DNA of 64,000 nt from Thiodiazotropha sp040506975 (GTDB lineage Bacteria; Pseudomonadota; Gammaproteobacteria; Chromatiales; Chromatiaceae), in assembly GCA_965211775.1 (NCBI GenBank), contig OZ242974.1:2604001-2668000 (forward strand), in the 5' to 3' direction. The translations under genes and the position numbers were made by a program. A model generated the notes under the pieces. The model had not been told where the DNA came from. It saw only the letters and a program-made list of their open reading frames with translations, and did not search any database. This document shows, in pieces, positions 18,058-25,482 of the stretch. Position 1 is the first letter of the stretch, and each line of letters begins with the position of its first letter.

Positions 18058-18593
18058 TATTGTTTTTATTCCGAAGTACCGGAGGAAGACGCTTTTTGGG
18101 CAGATCAGGCAAGAGCTTGGAGAGGTATTTCATCGGCTGGCGAGGCAGAAAGAGAGTTTGATAGAGGAAGGGCATGTTATGGCAGATCATGTCCATATGA
18201 TGATATCGATGCCACCAAAATATACGGTATCGCAGGTAGTTGGTTTTATCAAAGGGAAAAGTGCGATCCACATAGCCCGTACCTACCTGGGTCGAAAAAG
18301 GAGCTATGTTGGCCATCATTTCTGGGCCAGGTGATATTTTACCTCGACGGTAGGTAGGGATGAGCAGGTGATTCGGGAGTATATACGGTACCAGGAAGCG
18401 GAAGACCATAGGATTGATCAGTTATAGTTGATGTAACAGCCCCTTTGAGGGGCTCAAGGAGCCAATAGGCTCCGTTTTACAGACCGCTTCGAGCGGTTCA
18501 CAACTAAAGCCCCCGGCTTTGCCGGGGGATACTTACTCTTAACAGGCCTGATTGATAAACTGTGATTGGTGGTGCATGGCCCCGCACTGCCAT

Positions 18594-19271
18594 CTATTTT
18601 TCCAGGGTATAGGCCATGGCGTAGCGGACCGGCATCGGGCATTCGACCTGAGAGGGTGGTTCCGGCAGGGGTTGTGCTGAATCTATGGCTTTTCCCGCGG
18701 CTTTTCTCAACAGACTGTGCGGTCCTGTAATCATCAACTTTGAGACCTTGCCGTCGCAGGAGAGATTGAAACTGACCTCGATTTTTCCCTCCAAATTTCT
18801 GCGCCGCGCAACAGTGGGGTAGTGTTTTTTAGCTTCAATCATGGCCAGTAATTTTGCTAGATACTGTTCCCGCAGATCAACCTTGGGTTGAATCCATTGA
18901 GCAGGCGGCTGGCTCGCAACCTGTTGCTCCTCGGGGGGAGTGACGGGTTCTGTTTCAGTAATGACCGGCTTGGGTATGGGTTTGCTCCGGCTGTTTTTTT
19001 TGATCTTTGGTTTTTTCTTTGTCTTTGGCTTGGGCTTGGGCTTTGGTTTTATGACCTCTCTGACGACTGGTTCGGGCGGTTGCGTGACCTCCGGTATGAT
19101 TTCCGTGAGCGGTTTCTGAAATGTCAGCTGCACCAGTAGCGGTGGTTTATCGTTCTGCTCGATGGCGGCCTGGACAAGCTTCCTGTCAGACCATTCTGTG
19201 ACGAGCATAAAGTGCAACAGCAATGAGAGCGATAGTGCCAGCAGACGCCAACCGCCAGTTGTTTTGATCAT
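18594..19271 (-). CDS. tonB: TonB-like energy transducer
   Basis: A 225-residue protein with one N-terminal TM helix (about residues 8-24), a long proline/lysine-rich periplasmic spacer with repeated KPKP units, and a C-terminal TonB domain containing KHYPTVARRRNLEGKIEVSF. TonB couples the proton-motive force from ExbB/ExbD to outer-membrane receptors. Its start overlaps the ExbD stop by 4 bp (ATGA). It ends the seven-gene operon that begins with the receptor at 27657. The IS200 copy lies just downstream. Dedication to the receptor of this operon is inferred from context. Confidence 0.9.
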   Translation of the reverse strand: MIKTTGGWRLLALSLSLLLHFMLVTEWSDRKLVQAAIEQNDKPPLLVQLTFQKPLTEIIPEVTQPPEPVVREVIKPKPKPKPKTKKKPKIKKNSRSKPIPKPVITETEPVTPPEEQQVASQPPAQWIQPKVDLREQYLAKLLAMIEAKKHYPTVARRRNLEGKIEVSFNLSCDGKVSKLMITGPHSLLRKAAGKAIDSAQPLPEPPSQVECPMPVRYAMAYTLEK

Positions 19272-19669
19272 GGCTTCTCAGTGAGGATGTCAAGGGATTC
19301 GGCGCCGGCATTGCGTGCAGCATCGATCACCTTCACCCCCGCACCGAAAGCGGCGGCCTGATCACCCTTCAGTCGGACATAACGCTTGTTGGGGGCATGC
19401 AGGGCGCCGCGCAGCCTATCTTCCAGGTTGTCCAGTGTTGCCGCACGGCCATCCACCAGCAGTTCACCATTGGGCAACAGGGTGATCTCCACCGTGTCAT
19501 CTTCAACACTTGGTTGGCTGCTTTCCGCCACCGGCAGTTGTATATCGATGGCCTCGTCTTCAATGAAGTGGGCCGTGAGCATGAAGAAGACCAGTAGCAG
19601 GAATACGATATCGATCAAGGGTGTGAGGTTGAGCACCTGGCTGGAGCGTCTTTTGTACTCATACTCCAT
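19268..19669 (-). CDS. exbD: ExbD/TolR-type biopolymer transport protein
   Basis: A 133-residue protein with a short cytoplasmic N-terminus, a single TM helix (LIDIVFLLLVFFMLTAHF) bearing the conserved proton-path aspartate in PLIDIVF, and a periplasmic domain of about 90 residues. ExbD associates with ExbB to drive TonB. The first 11 bases overlap the end of exbB and the last 4 overlap tonB, so the three are translationally coupled. It could in principle be a TolR, but the adjacent tonB favours ExbD. Confidence 0.92.
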   Translation of the reverse strand: MEYEYKRRSSQVLNLTPLIDIVFLLLVFFMLTAHFIEDEAIDIQLPVAESSQPSVEDDTVEITLLPNGELLVDGRAATLDNLEDRLRGALHAPNKRYVRLKGDQAAAFGAGVKVIDAARNAGAESLDILTEKP

Positions 19670-20321
19670 CGGTGATGTTCTCCCACTGATGAGTCTGTTG
19701 CACTTCCGTGGTGAGTGCGGGCTCCGGACTGCGTCTTTCCAGTAACAGTGCGATACATCGGCTCATTTTCTTCGCCCGGCGTTCGACGCTCCCTTCCAGA
19801 AAATGCAGCATCAGCAACAAAGGTATGGCAACCGCGAGTCCCACACCCGTAGTGATCATGGCCTCCCAGATCCCGCCGGCAAGGGCCTGGGCATCCACTT
19901 TGCCCCCCGCCTGCTCGATAACCATAAAGGCCTTGATCATGCCGGTAATAGTGCCGAGCAGACCAAGCAGGGGGGCGGTGTTGCCGAGTATGCCAAGGGT
20001 TCGCAGACCGAACTCCATACGTTGGATCTCTTCGCCACGCACACGCTCACCTACGCCTCGAAGGTCTTTCACACCCTCGGATTGTGCCTCTACTACGGCA
20101 CGGATCACGCCGGCTTCCGGTCCTTTGAGTGCTGCAATCTGTTGTTGGGCCTGTGAGTCATCGAGTAGTTGTCCCAGTCTTGCCATCCAGCTTTTGGGCA
20201 GCTGCCGCAGGCGCAGAAACAGGATATAACGTTCAAGCACTATGGCCAGTCCTATGGATGAGTAGAGGGCAAGGATCCAGATAACCGGCCCGCCCTTGGC
20301 AAGGAGTTCAGTGATGTTCAT
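19659..20321 (-). CDS. exbB: ExbB/TolQ-type proton channel protein
   Basis: About 220 residues with three TM helices (near residues 10-30, 110-130 and 150-175) and the MotA/TolQ/ExbB core, including GILGNTAPLLGLLGTITGMI. I start it at ATG 20321 (MNITELLAKGG): if the IS1380 element is removed, the upstream gene ended ATALGWITP with its stop overlapping this ATG as ATGA. An in-frame ATG four codons earlier also exists. The IS ends 18 bp upstream of this start, so the gene lost its translational coupling but not its coding sequence. Confidence 0.92.
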   Translation of the reverse strand: MNITELLAKGGPVIWILALYSSIGLAIVLERYILFLRLRQLPKSWMARLGQLLDDSQAQQQIAALKGPEAGVIRAVVEAQSEGVKDLRGVGERVRGEEIQRMEFGLRTLGILGNTAPLLGLLGTITGMIKAFMVIEQAGGKVDAQALAGGIWEAMITTGVGLAVAIPLLLMLHFLEGSVERRAKKMSRCIALLLERRSPEPALTTEVQQTHQWENITDGV

Positions 20322-20338
20322 GGTGTGATCCATCCTAA

Positions 20339-21898
20339 CCCGAATATTTCACAAATAAAGAGGGTAAAACCCGTGTAGTTCAATAGAATTCAGTTACTTA
20401 GGCTGAAATTGAACGAGGTTTTGCCTGTGACAGAATGTACCCAAGGTCGTTTTGCTTTTCCAGCGGTAAAACGCCGCCAGGTTGAAGCGGATTTTTCCGG
20501 TGGTGATATCAGCAGTGATGGCGGCGTGTTGTTGCTACGACAAGCGGACCGACGGCTGGGATTGCTTGAAGCCGTCAATGACACTCTCGCTGATCCACGC
20601 GATGGCCGCTATGTGCAACATGATCAGATTTCTCTACTACGCCAGCGGGTCTATGCCCTGTGCCAGGGCTATGAAGACCTCAACGATCACGACAGTCTGC
20701 GACAAGATTTGGCCTTTCAGACGGCCGTGGAACAGGATCAGGCACTGGGCAGTTCACCCACGCTCTGTCGCTTGGAGAATCGGTCAGATCGGGCAACCGC
20801 TGTCGCGATCCATCAGGTCCTGATCGAGCAGTTCATCGCCTCGTTTGCCGAGCCACCCGAGGAGTTGATCCTGGACTTCGACGCCACCGATGACCGGGTT
20901 CACGGCCTGCAGGAAGGCCGCTTCTTCCACGGTTACTACGATAACTACTGCTTTCTCCCGTTGTACGTGTTTTGCGGCGAACAACTGCTGGTCAGCTATT
21001 TGCGCCCGAGCAAGATCGACGGGGCGAAACATGCGTGGGCGATCCTCGCCCTGCTGGTCAAACGCTTGCGTCAGGCGTGGCCGGCGGTGCGGATCATCCT
21101 GAGAGCCGACTCGGGCTTCTGTCGTCACCGCATGCTGCGCTGGTGTGAACGCCATGGCATTGGCTACATCGTAGGCCTGGCGCGCAACCACCGCCTGCAA
21201 CGGATGATCGAGGAAGACTTCACTGCAGTCGAGCAATGCTTCAAGGCCAACGGACAGAAGCAACGCGTCTTCCTTGGCCTGCGCTACGGTGCACGCAGCT
21301 GGCGCCGTCGACGCGCGGTGATCGCCAAGCTGGAGGTGAGTGAGCGAGGGCATAATCCCCGATTTGTCGTCACCAACCTCAACGGCGATGCCCAAACCCT
21401 TTACGACGACGTCTATTGTGCGCGGGGCGAGATGGAAAACCGCATCAAGGAACAACAGCTGGGGCTGTTTGCTGATCGCACCAGTGCACATCATTGGTGG
21501 ACCAATCAGTTTCGCTTGCTGCTGTCGAGCCTGGCCTATGTGTTGATGGAAGCGATTCGCCGCTTGGCCTTACAGGGTACAGAACTGGCCAAGACCCAGG
21601 TCGGCACGCTGCGGCTTAAACTACTCAAAGTGGGTGCGGTGGTGATACGCAATACCCGGCGTGTCCGCTTCCTGCTCTCCAGTGTCTTTCCTTACCAGGC
21701 ATTGTTCTTCAGTGTGGCCGAACGGCTGGAGCCAGGATAGCACGCGATGAGTGCTGCCCCGGCACGTTGATAAATAACGGGGTAAGGGGAAGCTGTGCCT
21801 GTCAGCCAGAAATCGGGGCGTTTGGAGCCGGTATCATCCTGTTTCTCGTCCCGGCCTTCTCCTCGTGCCAGTATCGGCAAATGGATGAAATATCCGGG
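20339..21898 (+). mobile_element. Second IS1380-family type (1560 bp)
   Basis: Ends are CCCGAATATTTCAC (left) and the complement of CCCGGATATTTCAT (right), flanked by CTAA at 20335-20338 and 21899-21902. This is a distinct member from copies A and B (different ends and a clearly diverged transposase) but uses the same TTAG/CTAA target. It is inserted five codons before the stop of the TauE-like gene. Confidence 0.9.
20421..21740 (+). CDS. IS1380-family transposase, diverged type
   Basis: A 439-residue DDE transposase if started at TTG 20421, the same start context (TTG CCT GTG ACA) as copies A and B. Conserved blocks are EADFSGGDISSDGGVLLLRQ, ELILDFDATDDRVHG, LRADSGFCRHRMLRWCE and EMENRIKEQQLGLFADRTSA. 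It differs from copies A and B throughout, especially in the middle (residues about 255-300). The frame is uninterrupted. Confidence 0.92.
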   Translation: MPVTECTQGRFAFPAVKRRQVEADFSGGDISSDGGVLLLRQADRRLGLLEAVNDTLADPRDGRYVQHDQISLLRQRVYALCQGYEDLNDHDSLRQDLAFQTAVEQDQALGSSPTLCRLENRSDRATAVAIHQVLIEQFIASFAEPPEELILDFDATDDRVHGLQEGRFFHGYYDNYCFLPLYVFCGEQLLVSYLRPSKIDGAKHAWAILALLVKRLRQAWPAVRIILRADSGFCRHRMLRWCERHGIGYIVGLARNHRLQRMIEEDFTAVEQCFKANGQKQRVFLGLRYGARSWRRRRAVIAKLEVSERGHNPRFVVTNLNGDAQTLYDDVYCARGEMENRIKEQQLGLFADRTSAHHWWTNQFRLLLSSLAYVLMEAIRRLALQGTELAKTQVGTLRLKLLKVGAVVIRNTRRVRFLLSSVFPYQALFFSVAERLEPG

Positions 21899-22592
21899 CT
21901 AATGCGGTGGCACAGCCGATCATGACGAGCAGTCCGATGCTGGTGTTTTCAAGCGCGGCTCGGTGGTGTGCCAGGTGGAGTCTGAACTGGTGCCCGAAAT
22001 GGGCTACGCCAAAGGCGAAGATAAGGGTTGGAAGAATGACAGCTCCCACGGCAAAAGCGACACCCAGGGATGCACCCGAGAGGATACTGGCGCTTGTCGC
22101 CGCGGCAAGAATTATTGTCGTCAGGGGGGCGCAGGGGTTGAATGCCATGCCCAGTCCCATCAAGTAGAGGCTTCCAGGCAGGCTTCCTTGGCTCATGAGA
22201 CGGTTTTTTTGAGGCGGTTTTTTCTCGAGTGTAACGCCACGTGTCGTGGAGCAGGCCGATCTGCATCCGTTGTTGCGGCGTCGCCACAGAATGGAGAGTG
22301 CCACCAGAATCGTAGCGCCACCCAACAACCAGCGAACCCAGGGGCCGGCTACCAGATCTTCCACCCAGAGACCGGCCCAGCCCGCCGCTCCCGCCAGCAA
22401 GGTGTATCCACTGATACGTCCAAGGGAGAATGGGAGCAGGGTGCGCCAGGCGCCTGCGATGCCATTGTCGTTGGTGGTGAAGACAGGTCCCAGATAGGGA
22501 AGACAGGCAACATTGCATGGGCCGGCGCCGAAACTGAGCCCCAGCAACAGTGCGGCGCTGAAACTGAGGCTGACCGGTTCAATAGGAATCAT
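21834..22592 (-). CDS. TauE/SafE-like membrane protein, C-terminus replaced by IS
   Basis: About 252 residues from ATG 22592, which overlaps the upstream stop as ATGA. The hydrophobic helices and the motif FGAGPCNVACLPYLGPVF, plus a second GMAFNPCAPLTTIIL, suggest the sulfite-exporter/DsbD-like transporter superfamily with its two paired Pro-Cys helices. The native protein ended ATALGWITP; the IS1380 insertion replaces the last five residues by about 21 IS-encoded ones (ARIFHPFADT onward). Since only the extreme C-terminus changed, activity may survive. Such proteins move thiol or metal equivalents across the membrane; the substrate here is unknown. Confidence 0.72.
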   Translation of the reverse strand: MIPIEPVSLSFSAALLLGLSFGAGPCNVACLPYLGPVFTTNDNGIAGAWRTLLPFSLGRISGYTLLAGAAGWAGLWVEDLVAGPWVRWLLGGATILVALSILWRRRNNGCRSACSTTRGVTLEKKPPQKNRLMSQGSLPGSLYLMGLGMAFNPCAPLTTIILAAATSASILSGASLGVAFAVGAVILPTLIFAFGVAHFGHQFRLHLAHHRAALENTSIGLLVMIGCATALARIFHPFADTGTRRRPGRETG

Positions 22593-23589
22593 GACGACTC
22601 TGTCTTCGCCGACATGGGCCGTTTTTTGTACCAGGCGATAAGATTGCCTTTCTCCCATCGGGTTTGCTGTTTCTTACGCTGCTTGAAGTATTGCGGACTG
22701 GAACTGAAGACCGGGAACAGGGTGTATTTCAGCTGCAGCACATCCTTGTCAGGACAGAACTCCACGCAGCGGCCGCAAAGCGTACAGTCTTCGAAGGTGA
22801 CATTACGGCTCTCCATGTCGGTATGGATTTCATGTATATCCATCGGGCAGGCCTTGGCGCAAAGGCCGCAGCGATCGCAACGGGGCGTACCGTTCTTTAT
22901 CAGACGCAGCAGACCGATTTTGCGAAAAACCGCATGCAGTGCAAGCATCGGGCAGATGCGGCAGAAGGGTTGGCGCACGGTCAGTGCCAGCGCAATCATC
23001 AGACCGAAAAGAAAATCCCCCAGTAACGACATCACGATGGTGGTTGTGTTGGCGGTGTCCAGATAGAGCTGTGTGGTTTCACCGGTGGCCAGGGTGGTGA
23101 GTATGCGACTGGGGCAGATGCGACAGAACGGGTCGCCCAGATCGTGATTCAACATGCCCATGCCGGTCAGCAGGGGAAATGCGAAAACCAGCAGAAGCAA
23201 GATGAACCACTTTGCCGGGCGAATCCGGACGACCAGGTCTCCGGAAAGTGACTCATGACGTTGCAGACCGAGTTTCTGGCCAATAATCTGGAGGATCTCC
23301 TGGAAGGTGCCCAGTGGGCAGATCCAGCCACAGAAGGCCTTGTTCAATACCACGAAAAAGAGCAGGAAGGTGCCCAGGGTAATGAGCGTGGGCATGACGC
23401 CCATGAGCAGGTTTCCCCCCTTGGCAATAGCCTCGCCCAGGCGGTGGTCCATCTGGTGCTGGATCGGTATCAGGGTGCAGAGATCGGAGCCTTGAAAATC
23501 GTAGGCGCAGCTCAAGGCGGGCAGGGCGCCGCTGATCTTATCGTCCAGATAGTAACCGGTAATGAGCCCGCCGTAGACAAAAAAAATAA

Positions 23590-24618
23590 CCTGATTACCC
23601 CTAAACCTCAGCCATTCTCAAGAGGCGATATGGCATAGGTGGAGTGCGAAGAGCGGCAAAAAGCAATCGTTCAATCATGGCGGGTAAATCGAAACGGCGG
23701 TTAAACCGATATTCGAACTCAGCAAGATAACGCGACACATGTTTATCTCGAATCGCATGAAAAGTACCCAACAGACTGTTTTTGACATTACCCAACATCG
23801 TGTTTACCCATTTGAAGCACGAATACTGGACACTTTGGCGCCCACCACCCGTCACCATGGGGTTATGATGGCAATCAGCGGTTGTCACGCCACTAAAGCA
23901 CCAAAGCCCATCGGTAAAGACTTCGCTGCCAGGCATCAAGCAGGAGCGGGCGTAGCGGGCGATTTCACGTTTGCGGAAGCCCCTTACACGACGCAGTTGA
24001 ATTTTCATGGGCCTGCCGTCCCGCGTCGTCTCAACAGCAGCTACGAAAGGGATTTTGTTGCGCGACCCACGACCACGCTTACCGGCTTGCTCGCCTCCGA
24101 GATAAGCATCATCCAATTCGATGCGACCGGCCAGTTTTTTTCCACGCTCACGTTCCATCATCACCTGCATCAACTTATGCTTGAGTCGCCAGGCCGTATT
24201 GTAGTTCACCCCGATTTCGCGGGAAAGTTGCAGCGCCGAGATACTTTTCTTGCGTTGGGTCAACAGATAGATCGCAAGAAACCACGTTCTCAGCGGCAGC
24301 TTGGTGCCATGGAAGATGCTGCCGGCGGTCAGGGAAGTCTGATGATGGCACTTGTGACATTGATATATCTGACGCTTTTTGAGTTCACAGCCTGTTGTGT
24401 TGCCGCACTCAGGGCAGACATAGCCCGTCGGCCAGCGCAAATCATACAATGCCTGTCGACACTGATCCTCGGTCCCATATTGTTCCAGAGAATCGTGCAA
24501 ACCAAGACCTTTTTGAAATTGAATAGTATTTCTCGGCATGATGAAATCCTCTTTTATTCAGTAGGTTCCATTATGCTTGCACCACAGGCTCAATAGCTGA
24601 GCCTCATGAGTAATCAGG
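23590..24618 (-). mobile_element. IS1595-family element, copy 2 (1029 bp)
   Basis: Identical layout to copy 1, with ends CCTGATTAC and its complement. The 8-bp duplication AAAAATAA is at 23582-23589 and 24619-24626. It interrupts the polyferredoxin gene near codon 21. Confidence 0.95.
23601..24539 (-). CDS. IS1595-family transposase, copy 2
   Basis: A 312-residue intact transposase with the same zinc ribbon and DDE-type core as copy 1. The visible difference is Ser instead of Phe at residue 17 (LHDSLEQ). Read-through from its promoter would run in the same direction as the downstream polyferredoxin fragment, TauE-like and exb genes, so it could feed or disturb that expression. Confidence 0.93.
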   Translation of the reverse strand: MPRNTIQFQKGLGLHDSLEQYGTEDQCRQALYDLRWPTGYVCPECGNTTGCELKKRQIYQCHKCHHQTSLTAGSIFHGTKLPLRTWFLAIYLLTQRKKSISALQLSREIGVNYNTAWRLKHKLMQVMMERERGKKLAGRIELDDAYLGGEQAGKRGRGSRNKIPFVAAVETTRDGRPMKIQLRRVRGFRKREIARYARSCLMPGSEVFTDGLWCFSGVTTADCHHNPMVTGGGRQSVQYSCFKWVNTMLGNVKNSLLGTFHAIRDKHVSRYLAEFEYRFNRRFDLPAMIERLLFAALRTPPMPYRLLRMAEV

Positions 24619-24677
24619 AAAAATAAAGGCGCCAAGCTGTACTATTTTGCGAAATACGGAAAGGTTGATTGGATTGT

Positions 24678-25470
24678 TCATTGTACCTTTCCTCCGCTTC
24701 TATTGACTCGGCCAAGGAAACCGCCGGCGATAAACCCGATGCCGACCACCAATAGACCCAAACGGGTTGATTGCCAATGAGCGGGATTGACGCGATAGTC
24801 GGCATTGAGTCGAGTCGTATAGCGCCTATCCCCTTCAAGGTATTCGCTGCTGACAGTGAACTGGCCGAGTCTCTTATCCCGTTCTCCTTCAATCATGCCG
24901 GGGAAGTCGTCGGGGATTTGAAAAGAGACCCGACCGTTGGAATCGGTAGTCGATGATAGCTGTGAACCGTTGTCGGTATTCAGTATGACCTCGAGGTCAT
25001 TGACCGGTTTGCCGTTGAAACGCACCAGATAATCCCAGGTCTCTAGAGAGTGATAGCGATAGTGCTCCCGTGGAATCGGGTCGGGTACAATCTCGAACTC
25101 GGTCTTTTGTTTCGCCGCCAGCCTGGAGGGACTCTGCTTGCTGGGACGTCCGAACCTGTACTCGTAACGTATCACAGCCTCTTTGTGATCACCCCAATCC
25201 TTTTCCGCCACGATGGCGTGGTAGTTGTCGATGCCGGTCATCGGTATCGTGACGGCATCGTGATCGAGGGTGAGTTGTTGGGTTGAGAGATCCGGTTTCC
25301 AGAGAGTGATGATGGCGCCATCACCGTTTTCAAGGACAATTCGTTTTTCGCCGCGGTGATCATGGGCGGGTTGGGGGGGCTTGGTTGCATCCCCGCCATC
25401 CGCACCGGTTACAACTCCGGAGAGAGAACATACAGGCGAGGATAACAACATCTAACAGTTGCCTATGCAT
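24678..25470 (-). pseudogene. Anchored periplasmic protein with a frameshifted signal peptide
   Basis: The open frame from 25451 to 24678 gives 257 residues: a beta-rich domain (IVLENGDGAIITLWKPDLS; FNGKPVNDLEVILNTDNGS) and a C-terminal TM helix (LGLLVVGIGFIAGGFLG). Its first ATG has no Shine-Dalgarno and encodes no signal peptide. A better start, ATG 25470, follows GGAAAG 12 bp after the receptor stop and encodes MHRQLLDVVILACMFSL, a good signal peptide, but in another frame. Adding one TC unit to the (TC)4 tract at about 25422-25429 would join the two. The mature part loosely recalls DUF4198-like metal-transport accessory proteins; this is uncertain. It overlaps the next gene by ATGA. Confidence 0.6.
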
Positions 25471-25482
25471 GGGATGCTTTCC

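Larger units (their letters stand above)
16971..18334 (+). pseudogene. tnpA: IS200 TnpA gene split by IS1595
   Basis: The gene starts at ATG 16971, is cut after about 19 codons by IS1595 at 17029, and resumes at 18066 with the HUH-family Y1 transposase sequence including MADHVHMMISMPPKY. Apart from the insertion, it carries the same in-frame TGA after FWAR (18332-18334) as copy B. The segment beyond the TGA, with the likely catalytic tyrosine in REYIRYQEAED, stays readable to a stop at 18425-18427. The gene is doubly disabled. Confidence 0.85.
16857..18537 (+). mobile_element. IS200-type element, copy A, interrupted by IS1595
   Basis: Without the nested IS1595 and one 8-bp duplicate, this copy is about 644 bp, the same as copy B at 60103-60746. 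A left-end hairpin with arms CCCCAGC/GCTGGGG and a right-end hairpin with arms CCCCCGGC/GCCGGGGG are visible, as expected for single-strand-transposing IS200/IS605 elements. No target duplication is expected or seen. Exact ends are estimated from where copies A and B stop matching. Confidence 0.8.
22589..24681 (-). pseudogene. Membrane polyferredoxin (NapH/CcoG-like), split by IS1595
   Basis: The native start is ATG 24681, with ribosome-binding site GGAGGAAAGG and an ATGA overlap with the upstream gene. The first 22 residues (MNNPINLSVFRKIVQLGAF onward) are cut off by IS1595 at 23590-24618. Removing the IS and one 8-bp repeat restores the frame directly into VYGGLITGYYLDDKISGALP. The rest has several TM helices and clusters of cysteines: CGWICPLGTF, CRICPSRIL, CRICPML, CDRCGLCAKACP and CTLCGRCVEFCP. 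This matches 4Fe-4S membrane proteins that pass electrons to periplasmic partners or assist metal-site assembly. Without its first helix the product is probably nonfunctional. Confidence 0.85.

Noticed and set aside
18540..18593. Small gene between IS200 copy A and tonB
   Set aside because: The stretch is too short, has no start with a ribosome site, and contains only a fragment similar to the dispersed repeat.
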